From the NCBI GenBank assembly GCA_002415135.1, contig DIBY01000025.1:154924-218923 (forward strand): a DNA stretch of 64,000 nucleotides, in the 5' to 3' direction. This stretch comes from Flavobacteriales bacterium UBA5040 (GTDB taxonomy: Bacteria > Bacteroidota > Bacteroidia > Flavobacteriales > Weeksellaceae). The notes beneath the pieces were generated by a model, which was not told where the DNA came from, made no database searches, and worked only from the letters and a program-made list of their open reading frames with translations. Numbering within the stretch: the stretch's first letter is position 1; each line of letters starts with the position of its first letter. The position numbers and the translations under genes were made by a program. Positions 25,115-33,178 of the stretch are shown piece by piece.

Positions 25115-27493
25115 TTAGAAGCGGTCTTTAAGCTTTTCAAAAAACGTTCTATTATCTACTCCGTAACCGTAGCCATATTTATTGCCGTAGCCATAATGCT
25201 CTCTACTCACATCATTAAGCACAAAGGCTGCATTAATAATTTTATTACTGTCCATTTGCTTAATCGCAAAATCGATAAGCGCCTTTTCGGTAAATCCGGA
25301 ACGCATCACATAAATAGTAGCATCTGCCAGATCAGAAATGAGTAATGTATCGGTAACAAGCATTAGCGGGGCCGTATCCAGAATAACATAATCATATTCT
25401 TTTTTCAGCTCTTCAATTAAAACCTGATATTTACCATTGTTTAACAAATCAGTCGGATTTGGTGGAATACTTCCCGAATAAATAAAATCACAGTAAGGAT
25501 TAAAAGGAGAAGGCTGAACGATCTCGCTTTTGGTGACCTGATCATCATGCAGATATTCAGTCAACCCTATCAAACCTCGGCTCACCTCACTAAAACGCTG
25601 CAACTGTGGATTTCTAATATCTGAACCGATAATAACCACTTTTTTATGAGGAGTCGCTAAGGTTAAAGCCAGATTGACAGATACAAAAGTTTTACCTTCA
25701 CCCTTGATCGTTGATGTTACAAAAATTACGCGCCCATCAGACCGCTTTGGTAACATAAAATTCATATTGGTGATCAGAATTCTAAAGGCTTCTGCCAATG
25801 GAGTAAGATCATTTTGCAACACCACTTCACTTTGTCCTTTTTCAAGAGACGGAATTTCTCCAAGAACGGTTTTTCCTTTTGATAACCGCTCAATATCATG
25901 TTTGGTCTTAACCTTATCGTCAAATAGCTGGATCAGATAAATCAAAATAAAAGGAAGAATCAATCCCGACATCAATCCCATCAAAAGGACAATCGATCTT
26001 TTAGGTGCTACTGGAATCGGAGAAACAAAAGCTTCATCTACCACGCGGGCTTTCGGTGCAGTCACCGCTAACGAGACGGCAGTTTCCTCCCTCTTTTGCA
26101 GTAGCAATAAATACAAACTTTCTTTGATTTGCTGCTGTCTTTCGATATCTCTGAATATTTTTTCCTGTGCCGGCATTTTAGAAATCTTTCCTCCTAAACT
26201 GTTTTGTTCAATAACATAATTGTTTTTGGCAATTTGTAAGGCACTTCTACTCTTGGCTAAACTTTCAACAACAGACGTTCTCATATTGTTGATCTGTTTA
26301 GATAAATCAACAACAAGGGGATTTTGCGCGGTCGCATTTTCCAGCAAACGGCTGCGCTCTAAAACGAGTTGATTGTAAATGGCGATATTCGAAATAGCAG
26401 CAGGATTATCCAGACCGACATTTCCTGGTAAGATCTGACTGGTTCCCTGACGATTAACATAATTGAGCAACGTATTGGTGATTTCCAGTTGAGAATCAAT
26501 TTCGATTTGTTTTGCACGGGCTTCTGCAGACGACTGTAATCCCAGTTTTGCTTCGGTGGCTAAATCAGTAATGCGGTTGGCTTCCTTAAATCGTTCTTTG
26601 CGATTTTCGACCTCACCCAGTTCATTACCAATAATCCGTATTCTTTCATCAATAAATTCTGCCGTTTTATTCGACTCCGAATTTTTATCCTCGATCGCAT
26701 CATTATTGTAAACCTGAACCAGTTTATTAAGAATTGCTTTCGCTTTTTCAGTTTCAGCATAATTCATTGTAAGCCGGATGACCGTAACGTCTTTATTTAC
26801 CAAAGCGACTTTCAGGATCGATTGAATCTGGCTCGTTCGAGTTTGCAGACTGCTTACACTCAATAAAAACTGATTAGAAGCTTCTTTAGGAGGAACGTAC
26901 TCTTTATTTTTGGTAATGATAATATTGGCAAAAGGCAAACTGACCGTTTTTCCAAAACTCGTCCTTATTGGTTTTAATTCATCTGAACTAAGTTTCAGTT
27001 CATTTCCTGAAATAGAAAGTTCAATAGGTTTCTCAAAATATTTTACGCCAGGTTTTTCTGTAATAACCTGTACAATTACAGGCGAGCTTTTTCCGTAAAC
27101 TTCCGTGTTTTGAAATTTTCCCTGACGATAAATGACCGCTTGTAAGCCAAGCTGTTGTACAACCTCCTGCATTAACTTCTTGGATTTAAAGATCTCCATC
27201 TCATTATCCACGCCATTACTGCTGATCTTTCCAAAGCCTGAAATATCGCGCAAGGCCGCAAAATCCTGCGACCCGGGAACACTTTTCGTTTCTTTAATAA
27301 GGACCGTAGAAGAAATTTCGTAGATCTGCTGTTTCGTTTTCAAATATAAATAAGAAAGCGCTAACATTAAGATAGCACCTATAATAAACCAGAAAAATCT
27401 TCTGGTATAAGGCTTCAGAACTTCTTTAATATTAATTTCTGCAGAGGAATTATTTTTTTGTTGAGGTTCTTTATGAGAAGTACTTTGATCCAT
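25115..27493 (-). CDS. wzc: Polysaccharide co-polymerase with tyrosine autokinase (Wzc)
   Basis: Wzc controls chain length and export through its Wzz domain and a cytoplasmic BY-kinase. The 792-residue protein has an N-terminal helix (about 33-52), a Wzz domain, a long coiled-coil periplasmic part (about 260-480) ending in APKRSIVLL, a second helix, and a kinase domain from about 560. Walker A is STIKGEGKTFVSVNLA near 590 and VIIGSDIRNP follows. DYVILDTAPLMLVTD is the Walker B region. The tail has a tyrosine cluster (HYGYGNKYGYGYG, five tyrosines), the usual autophosphorylation sites. It follows wza by 16 bases. Confidence 0.93.
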   Translation of the reverse strand: MDQSTSHKEPQQKNNSSAEINIKEVLKPYTRRFFWFIIGAILMLALSYLYLKTKQQIYEISSTVLIKETKSVPGSQDFAALRDISGFGKISSNGVDNEMEIFKSKKLMQEVVQQLGLQAVIYRQGKFQNTEVYGKSSPVIVQVITEKPGVKYFEKPIELSISGNELKLSSDELKPIRTSFGKTVSLPFANIIITKNKEYVPPKEASNQFLLSVSSLQTRTSQIQSILKVALVNKDVTVIRLTMNYAETEKAKAILNKLVQVYNNDAIEDKNSESNKTAEFIDERIRIIGNELGEVENRKERFKEANRITDLATEAKLGLQSSAEARAKQIEIDSQLEITNTLLNYVNRQGTSQILPGNVGLDNPAAISNIAIYNQLVLERSRLLENATAQNPLVVDLSKQINNMRTSVVESLAKSRSALQIAKNNYVIEQNSLGGKISKMPAQEKIFRDIERQQQIKESLYLLLLQKREETAVSLAVTAPKARVVDEAFVSPIPVAPKRSIVLLMGLMSGLILPFILIYLIQLFDDKVKTKHDIERLSKGKTVLGEIPSLEKGQSEVVLQNDLTPLAEAFRILITNMNFMLPKRSDGRVIFVTSTIKGEGKTFVSVNLALTLATPHKKVVIIGSDIRNPQLQRFSEVSRGLIGLTEYLHDDQVTKSEIVQPSPFNPYCDFIYSGSIPPNPTDLLNNGKYQVLIEELKKEYDYVILDTAPLMLVTDTLLISDLADATIYVMRSGFTEKALIDFAIKQMDSNKIINAAFVLNDVSREHYGYGNKYGYGYGVDNRTFFEKLKDRF

Positions 27494-27509
27494 TGTAATA
27501 AAAGAGGAT

Positions 27510-28319
27510 TTATTTTTTGAAAACTAAAGCTAAAACGGTTACAATAATGCCCGCAACCGAGATGTAAATGGGCATATTGGGATCAAGCCGCGATGCTTTT
27601 TCCTTGGTATTATTGGGAGCCACGTAGATCACATCGCCCTGTTGAAGATAAAAATAAGGAGAATTAATAAAATCTGCCTGAAGCATATTAACACGCTGTT
27701 TGGTGATCTGACCGTCGTCGTTACGAACAATTAGAATGTCATCTCTCTTACCGTACATCGTTAAATCTCCGGCTAAACCTAAGGCGCTGAGTAAAGTGGT
27801 CTGTCCATCAGGAATGATGTATTGCCCAGGTCTGGCCACTTCGCCAAGAAGTGTTATTTTATAATTAGAGATCCTCATACTCACAGAAGGATTTTTAACA
27901 TAAGCCGTCAATTTTGACCGCAATTCATCCTGAAACTGAACCAGTGTTTTTCCACCAGCCTGTAATTTCCCAAAGACCGGGAAATCAATTTCGCCATGGG
28001 CATCTACCATGTAGGTGGGACCAGGCAGATTACTTTGCCCTTGCAATGGGGTATTACCACTGGGTACAGATAGTTGGGATATTTCACCCGAAGAATAATT
28101 TTGATTGAATGGCTTTACAACAGCCATGTCTTTGGCGGTAACTAAAACAACCAGTTGATCACCGGTTTGTAAGGTAGAATGAGAGGTATTAATCGTCGCT
28201 TGGGTAGCAATCTCTTCAATATTCTGCATGTAACTAAGTTCACTTGCTTTCTCTTTAGTCTTACAGGAAGTGGCCAACAAAAGAAAACAAGTAAGTAATA
28301 GGAATATATTCTTGTTCAT
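27510..28319 (-). CDS. wza: Outer-membrane polysaccharide export lipoprotein Wza
   Basis: Wza-type proteins form the periplasmic/outer-membrane export channel. From the ATG at 28319 (269 aa) the protein begins with a lipoprotein signal, MNKNIFLLLTCFLLLATSC, with the lipobox cysteine at about 19. It continues with the Poly_export domain (YMVDAHGEIDFPVFGKLQAGGKT) and an SLBB domain (ITLLGEVARPGQYIIPDGQTTLLSALGLAGDL). It ends with a short helix (ISVAGIIVTVLALVFKK). A longer start at 28355 would read from the promoter region at 28345-28376, so I rejected it. It is shorter than enterobacterial Wza, as is common in Bacteroidetes. Confidence 0.92.
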   Translation of the reverse strand: MNKNIFLLLTCFLLLATSCKTKEKASELSYMQNIEEIATQATINTSHSTLQTGDQLVVLVTAKDMAVVKPFNQNYSSGEISQLSVPSGNTPLQGQSNLPGPTYMVDAHGEIDFPVFGKLQAGGKTLVQFQDELRSKLTAYVKNPSVSMRISNYKITLLGEVARPGQYIIPDGQTTLLSALGLAGDLTMYGKRDDILIVRNDDGQITKQRVNMLQADFINSPYFYLQQGDVIYVAPNNTKEKASRLDPNMPIYISVAGIIVTVLALVFKK

Positions 28320-28344
28320 TAGTACGATTAAATAAGTATTCTTG

Positions 28345-28376
28345 CAAATATACAATTCTATCTTACTTGTCCAAAA
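28345..28376 (-). promoter_or_regulatory. Promoter for wza-wzc
   Basis: TTTTG (28372-28376), 19 bases, then TATATTTG (28345-28352) on the minus strand is a near-perfect Bacteroidetes promoter. It is embedded in the last codons and stop of the wbpM-like gene, so wza-wzc can be expressed apart from the upstream genes. Confidence 0.7.
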
Positions 28377-30303
28377 TTTCGTAGATCGAATTATTGCTTT
28401 TAAATTCGGGTACTATTTCCTTTAAAATCTGCACTACTTCTACTTTTTCTCTTCGCAGCGCAGCCTTCACGATATGGTTGCAGTATTTTTCGATATTTTG
28501 ATAATCCATTGTTGGATCTTTAGAAATCAAAATTTTCTCATGATGCGTCGGCATGGTCGTCGCGTCATCACTGAGTAGTTCTTCATAGAGTTTCTCACCT
28601 GGTCGAAGACCGGTATAAATAATTTTAATATCCACATGAGGTTCAAGACCAGAGAGTTTGATCATGCGGTGTGCTAAATCTACAATCTTCACAGGTTGTC
28701 CCATGTCAAAAACATAAATCTCTCCTCCTTTCCCCATAGCTCCAGCTTGTAAAACCAGATCGCATGCTTCTGGAATCGTCATGAAATAGCGGGTAATATC
28801 GGGATGGGTGATCGTAACCGGACCGCCCTTTTCAATTTGCTTCTTAAAATGTGGAATAACTGATCCATTGGAACCTAAAACATTCCCGAAGCGGGTAGTA
28901 ATAAACTTAGTGGAATTGTTATCGGTTTTCTGCAAGGCCTGAACAAAAAGTTCAGCCGTTCTCTTGGAAGCGCCCATCACATTAGTCGGTTTCACTGCCT
29001 TATCCGTTGATACCATTACAAATCGATTCACGTTGTATTGCGAAGCTAAAGTGGCCAGATTTTTAGTTCCTAAAATATTCACTAAAATAGCTTCGTGAGG
29101 ATTTTCTTCAATTAGCGGCACATGCTTATATGCAGCAGCATGATACACCATCGAAAATTCATATTTTTGAAACAAGGGCTCAATACGGTGTCTGTTTGAA
29201 ATATCAGCCAAAACGAACTTAAAGGAAAGCATCGGATAAGCACTGCGCATCTCCATTTCGATATCGTACAGTGGCGTTTCGGCCTGATCCAAAACCACAA
29301 TTAAGGCGGGTTTGAATAAGGCAACCTGTCTTACAATCTCACTCCCAATAGATCCGGCACCTCCTGTGATCAGAATGTTTTTACCTTGGTGTCTGCTTCT
29401 TACATCTTCATTTTCTATCTTAATAGGTTTCCGGTTAAGAAGATCCTCAATCTGTAAAGTTTTTATAGCTCCTTCCTCATCTTTGCTTTTCAATTTTTGA
29501 GGTTCAGGTGCTTTGTAAACCTGAAGATCTTTTTCCAGAAACAAATTAACCCACGAGTTCATTTCCTCCTTCGTCATTGCTTCTTTAATGAGTAAAACAC
29601 CATCGATCACTAAATCAAATTTGGTGTTATTTTCTATTTTCTCTCTGGTATAAATAGGTTTTCCTAATAAACTCGCTCTTTTGGAATCATTTCGCTGCGT
29701 TAGAAATCCAACAATATGATACGGCAGATTAGCATTATCTAACACTGCACGAGCTACAGCAACTGCCTGCTCATCAATTCCTAAAACCAGTATTCTTTTG
29801 CGTAAAGTACTGCGGCGAATTTCACGCACAAAGTGAAAGAACTCCTTGACGAATAGACGGAACAAAAACATCATCATGAACGATGAAGCAAAGAAGAGAA
29901 CTAAAAATGGCACCGACATGTAGATCATTCTCTGACCGGTGGTCAAATAGTACGAAAAACTGATTAGAGCAACTACGACCGTAGTGCTGAAGGTGGCTAA
30001 AAATAATTTAAAAAGATCAATGAAAGTGGAATGCCTGATGATCCCAGCATAGGTCCGGAAGATGAACATAAAGAGGACACTGATCGAAATGATCATCAGA
30101 AAAACTAAACTTTGATGAGAAAAGACTCGCGTAGAACTGAAACTTAATTTTTCAATGAGGTAGCAGGAAAAGTATACCGCTAAAGCAATAAAACAGATAT
30201 CAATGATCAAAATAACCCAACGCGGTAAATACCGAATATCGGATAAACCCATCAAATTGTCACCACTGTAAATTTTTTTATTAAAATTGGTACGAAAATT
30301 CAT
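28363..30303 (-). CDS. wbpM: Membrane-bound UDP-GlcNAc 4,6-dehydratase WbpM/PglF/CapD type
   Basis: This retaining C4/C6 dehydratase makes UDP-2-acetamido-4-keto-2,6-dideoxyglucose, a branch point to QuiNAc, FucNAc and bacillosamine. The 646-residue protein has four N-terminal helices (about 30-165), a Rossmann-like regulatory part starting ILVLGIDEQAVAVARA, and an SDR catalytic domain from about 305 with NILITGGAGSIGSEIVRQV and STDKAVKPTNVMGASKR. RPGEKLYEEL is near the C-terminus. The preceding PglE, PglD and PglC homologues point to a bacillosamine-type product, but the WbjF-like reductase at 6641-7537 could use the same intermediate. Confidence 0.92.
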   Translation of the reverse strand: MNFRTNFNKKIYSGDNLMGLSDIRYLPRWVILIIDICFIALAVYFSCYLIEKLSFSSTRVFSHQSLVFLMIISISVLFMFIFRTYAGIIRHSTFIDLFKLFLATFSTTVVVALISFSYYLTTGQRMIYMSVPFLVLFFASSFMMMFLFRLFVKEFFHFVREIRRSTLRKRILVLGIDEQAVAVARAVLDNANLPYHIVGFLTQRNDSKRASLLGKPIYTREKIENNTKFDLVIDGVLLIKEAMTKEEMNSWVNLFLEKDLQVYKAPEPQKLKSKDEEGAIKTLQIEDLLNRKPIKIENEDVRSRHQGKNILITGGAGSIGSEIVRQVALFKPALIVVLDQAETPLYDIEMEMRSAYPMLSFKFVLADISNRHRIEPLFQKYEFSMVYHAAAYKHVPLIEENPHEAILVNILGTKNLATLASQYNVNRFVMVSTDKAVKPTNVMGASKRTAELFVQALQKTDNNSTKFITTRFGNVLGSNGSVIPHFKKQIEKGGPVTITHPDITRYFMTIPEACDLVLQAGAMGKGGEIYVFDMGQPVKIVDLAHRMIKLSGLEPHVDIKIIYTGLRPGEKLYEELLSDDATTMPTHHEKILISKDPTMDYQNIEKYCNHIVKAALRREKVEVVQILKEIVPEFKSNNSIYEILDK

Positions 30304-30378
30304 CTTTACTAAAACTTAATGATAAGAACACTTTACCTCTTTGCCTCTCAATTTCATTCGTGTTTTTATTAGTTTTTG

Positions 30379-30408
30379 CAAATTTACAATTTATATACCA
30401 AACCGCAA
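30379..30408 (-). promoter_or_regulatory. Promoter for the wbpM-like gene
   Basis: TTG (30406-30408), exactly 19 bases, then TAAATTTG (30379-30386) on the minus strand matches the Bacteroidetes consensus. It lies in the 113-base gap after the pglE-like gene. Confidence 0.7.
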
Positions 30409-30416
30409 CATTTGAT

Positions 30417-31547
30417 TTACTTCAAGATCTCTTTTAATACATTTTTAATTCGGTCTTTATCCTCCGCACTCAAGTTAGATCCAGAGGGTAAGCAAAGCCC
30501 ATTAGTAAATAGATCTTCAGCTAAATCAGACCCGAAATAAGCCGCATCTTTAAAGATCGGTTGCAAATGCATCGGTTTCCAGATAGGACGCGTCTCTATG
30601 TTATTGTCTGTGAATTTCTGAATCAAATCAGCTCTGCTAATGCCTATTTCAGGGGAAACACAAGCAACACTTAGCCAGTGGTTCGAAAAATAATCGGCAG
30701 TGGGTTCCGTATGCAATCTCAGCATTTTAGATTCCCGAAATAAGTCCTGATAAAAATGATGATTGGCTCGACGCTGAGTAATTCTTTCATTTAAAACCTC
30801 CATTTGTCCTCTGCCAATTCCCGCACAGATATTGCTCATTCGATAATTGTAACCAATATGGGTATGCTCATAATGAGGAGCTTCATCTTTAGCCTGGGTG
30901 GACAGAAAAACAGCTTTCTTCTTAATCGCCTCATCCTTTAAAGTCAGGCAACCACCGCCAGAGGTGGTAATGATCTTATTCCCATTAAAACTGAGAACAG
31001 CCAGATCACCAAAAGTTCCGCACTTCTGATTTTTATAAGAACTTCCTAAAGCTTCCGCACTGTCTTCGATAACCGGAATCCCGTAGCGTTTAGAAATTTC
31101 ACTGATCGCATCTGTCTGATAAGGCATTCCATACAGACTTACGGTGATAATTGCTTTTGGTTTTTTTCCTTTTGCAATACCAGCTTTTATTGCATCTTCT
31201 ACCGCATTCGGACAAAGATTCCAGGTTTCTTTTTCACTGTCGACAAAAATGGGATAAGCACCCATATAGATGATCGGATTGGCTGAAGCAGAAAAAGTTA
31301 AGCTCTGGCAGATCACCTCATCACCCCTTTCTACGCCTAATAAAATAAGCGCCATGTGGAGTGCCGCGGTACCCGAACTCAAAGCAGCAACATAAACATT
31401 TTCACCCAGAAAAGTTTCTAAATCAGCTTCTAACCCGTTAACATTAGGTCCTAACGGGGCGATCCAATTTTCATCGAAGGCCTGCTGTATGTATTTCATT
31501 TCACCGCCGCCCATGTGTGGAGACGACAGCCATATTTTATTTTCCAT
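30417..31547 (-). CDS. pglE: PglE-like UDP-4-keto-6-deoxy-HexNAc aminotransferase
   Basis: This is a 376-residue DegT/DnrJ/EryC1/StrS PLP aminotransferase. VAALSSGTAALHMALILLGVERGDEVICQSLTFSASANPIIY is the N-terminal block, VIEDSAEALGSSY follows, and the PLP-lysine is in LSFNGNKIITTSGGG near residue 185. FNGNKIITTSGGG is typical of PglE/PseC-like aminotransferases that act at C4 of the WbpM/PglF product. It overlaps the upstream acetyltransferase gene by 11 bases. With PglD- and PglC-like neighbours it should give a 4-amino-4,6-dideoxy-HexNAc on the way to UDP-N,N'-diacetylbacillosamine or a close relative. Confidence 0.87.
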   Translation of the reverse strand: MENKIWLSSPHMGGGEMKYIQQAFDENWIAPLGPNVNGLEADLETFLGENVYVAALSSGTAALHMALILLGVERGDEVICQSLTFSASANPIIYMGAYPIFVDSEKETWNLCPNAVEDAIKAGIAKGKKPKAIITVSLYGMPYQTDAISEISKRYGIPVIEDSAEALGSSYKNQKCGTFGDLAVLSFNGNKIITTSGGGCLTLKDEAIKKKAVFLSTQAKDEAPHYEHTHIGYNYRMSNICAGIGRGQMEVLNERITQRRANHHFYQDLFRESKMLRLHTEPTADYFSNHWLSVACVSPEIGISRADLIQKFTDNNIETRPIWKPMHLQPIFKDAAYFGSDLAEDLFTNGLCLPSGSNLSAEDKDRIKNVLKEILK

Positions 31548-32157
31548 CCTTGTGTTCTCCTACAAATCTAACAATTCTTCCGGGATTTCCTACCACGACT
31601 GCATGATCGGGCACATTGGTTAAAACAACTGCACCTGCCCCAATGATGGCATTTTCGCCAATAGTAATTCCCTGAATAACATTCGCGCCCAGTCCAATAT
31701 GTGCTCCTTTTTTAACCAGAATATTTCCGGCCAGCGCTGCATTGGGTGAAATATGCACAAAATCCTCGATCACACTTTCGTGTTCGATCACGCTGGCAGT
31801 ATTGATGATGCAGTGTCTTCCGATCTTCACCTCAGCGTTGATGCAAACATTAGGCATGATCACCGTGCCTTCACCCACTTCTGTAAAACGGGAAACATAT
31901 GCACTGTAATGTTGCATAATTTCAAATTGACACCAGTCTTTGATTTGATGATAGATCGCCTCCCTCACTTTGTTATCTCCAATAGCGATGATTACTTCTT
32001 TATTTTGAAGAAGCGCTTGGGTAGGTTTAAAAATATCGAGACTATGCGGAAAATCAGTTGGCGGATTGTCATCAACCAAATATTCTAAAAGCTGATTATT
32101 AGAAAGAATCAGATCGTAAATCACTTTTGCCTGCCCTCGGGCACCATATAAAATCAT
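31537..32157 (-). CDS. pglD: PglD/NeuD-like sugar O/N-acyltransferase
   Basis: This 206-residue protein has an N-terminal Rossmann-like PglD_N domain (ILYGARGQAKVIYDLI, then VIIAIGDNKVREAIYHQI) and a C-terminal left-handed beta-helix acetyltransferase (hexapeptides from about 95, HISPNAALAGNILVKKGAHIGLGANVIQGITIG). PglD acetylates the C4 amine of the PglE product to form UDP-N,N'-diacetylbacillosamine. Its start overlaps the pglC-like stop as ATGA, so translation is probably coupled. The acyl donor is assumed to be acetyl-CoA; related enzymes use other acyl groups. Confidence 0.87.
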   Translation of the reverse strand: MILYGARGQAKVIYDLILSNNQLLEYLVDDNPPTDFPHSLDIFKPTQALLQNKEVIIAIGDNKVREAIYHQIKDWCQFEIMQHYSAYVSRFTEVGEGTVIMPNVCINAEVKIGRHCIINTASVIEHESVIEDFVHISPNAALAGNILVKKGAHIGLGANVIQGITIGENAIIGAGAVVLTNVPDHAVVVGNPGRIVRFVGEHKDGK

Positions 32158-32762
32158 GCTGCAGTTCCTTTAAAAGCGTCCATGGTCATGTAATTATTGG
32201 CATTCACGCCATGTCTTCTCACTACCTTTTCAAGCGTGACCAAAACAATTTTTGCATCGAGTTGTGCCGAAACTTTCTCAACATATTCTACATCAAATTG
32301 AAATTTCTCTTCCCAGGATAAAGCATTCCTTCCATTCACTTGTGCCCAACCAGTGATTCCCGGTTTAACAAAATGTCTTTTTTTCTGTTCTTCATTGTAC
32401 AACTCAAGATATTCTGGCAGAAGAGGTCTTGGACCGATCAAACTCATCTCGCCCTTTAAAACATTAATCAACTGAGGAAGTTCATCTAAAGAAGTTTTCC
32501 GAACTACTTTCCCCATAAAAGTCAGCCGGTGATAATCAGACAAGAGAATTCCATTCTCGCATTTCCGGTCATTCATGGTTTTGAATTTAATGATATGAAA
32601 GATAGCACCGTTTTTACCGGGTCTTTTTTGAATAAAAAAAGGATTTCCCCGATTGCTGATACACAACAACGAAGTGATCACCAGAAATACGGGTAATAAA
32701 AATAATAACAGGAGCCCTGCAATTAAAAAGTCGGATAAAGGTTTTATCGCTTTCGTATACAT
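32154..32762 (-). CDS. pglC: PglC-like monotopic phosphoglycosyl transferase
   Basis: This enzyme starts a glycan by placing a sugar-1-phosphate on undecaprenyl phosphate at the inner membrane. From the ATG at 32762 (202 aa, the size of PglC) there is one hydrophobic re-entrant segment (about 10-35). The catalytic core follows: FHIIKFKTMNDR, VRKTSLDELPQLINVLKGEMSLIGPRPLLPEYL and KPGITGWAQVNGRN. The DE pair in TSLDELPQ is the catalytic dyad of the family. A longer start at 32801 adds 13 residues and is less likely. It sits directly before pglD and pglE, matching a UDP-diNAcBac donor. Confidence 0.9.
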   Translation of the reverse strand: MYTKAIKPLSDFLIAGLLLLFLLPVFLVITSLLCISNRGNPFFIQKRPGKNGAIFHIIKFKTMNDRKCENGILLSDYHRLTFMGKVVRKTSLDELPQLINVLKGEMSLIGPRPLLPEYLELYNEEQKKRHFVKPGITGWAQVNGRNALSWEEKFQFDVEYVEKVSAQLDAKIVLVTLEKVVRRHGVNANNYMTMDAFKGTAA

Positions 32763-32822
32763 GAATAAAATGCTATTGCATAAAAACGCTTGCCGCAGCA
32801 AACATCTTTACAGGTTATTAGT

Positions 32823-33095
32823 TTAGGATAGCAAGTTTCTATTCTTACGGGTTTTATAAATAATGATTCCGAGCGCGGTTAGGACTAGTAATGGAATGTA
32901 ATCGTCGATTGGCACGTTATTACCTGGGTTACCTGGACCGTATGCTACTACTGGACCGTTATTTTTAGGGACTTTATTTTCTGGCGCTGTATTTTCAAAA
33001 GCTGACTCTGACTCTTGATCAAAACGATTTTCACTGTGTTGAGAAAACACAATCGCAAAGAGAAAAATCAAAATCAAGCTGATATTTTTTTTCAT
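32823..33095 (-). CDS. Small exported protein with PID-CTERM-type C-terminal anchor
   Basis: This is a protein of about 90 residues with a signal peptide (MKKNISLILIFLFAIVFSQ), an acidic/Asn/Pro-rich middle (ESAFENTAPENKVPKNNG) and a C-terminal tripartite tail. The tail is NVPIDDYIP, a hydrophobic helix (LLVLTALGIIIYK) and a basic end (TRKNRN). The P-I-D plus helix plus basic cluster fits the PID-CTERM class of putative sorting signals in Flavobacteriia, thought to be handled by an exosortase-like enzyme. It is the first gene of the polysaccharide locus, behind a likely promoter. Two in-frame ATGs (33104, 33101) lie just upstream, so the start is uncertain. The function is unknown. Confidence 0.7.
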   Translation of the reverse strand: MKKNISLILIFLFAIVFSQHSENRFDQESESAFENTAPENKVPKNNGPVVAYGPGNPGNNVPIDDYIPLLVLTALGIIIYKTRKNRNLLS

Positions 33096-33155
33096 TATCA
33101 TCATTTTTCAAGAAGGCAACTTAAAAATAATTTCAATAGTTGGTCTTTTCTATGG

Positions 33156-33163
33156 CAAATATA
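33156..33163 (-). promoter_or_regulatory. Probable -7 element at the head of the polysaccharide locus
   Basis: TATATTTG on the minus strand is a perfect -7 box about 60 bases before the small PID-CTERM gene. No TTG stands at the ideal -33 spacing. No terminator is visible after the upstream T9SS gene, so read-through may also feed the locus. Confidence 0.45.
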
Positions 33164-33178
33164 CAAAAGACATTGGAT

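Noticed and set aside
28320..28355. Extension of wza to an upstream ATG (adds MYICKNTYLIVL)
   Set aside because: This ATG overlaps a near-perfect promoter, and the lipoprotein signal begins properly at the ATG at 28319.
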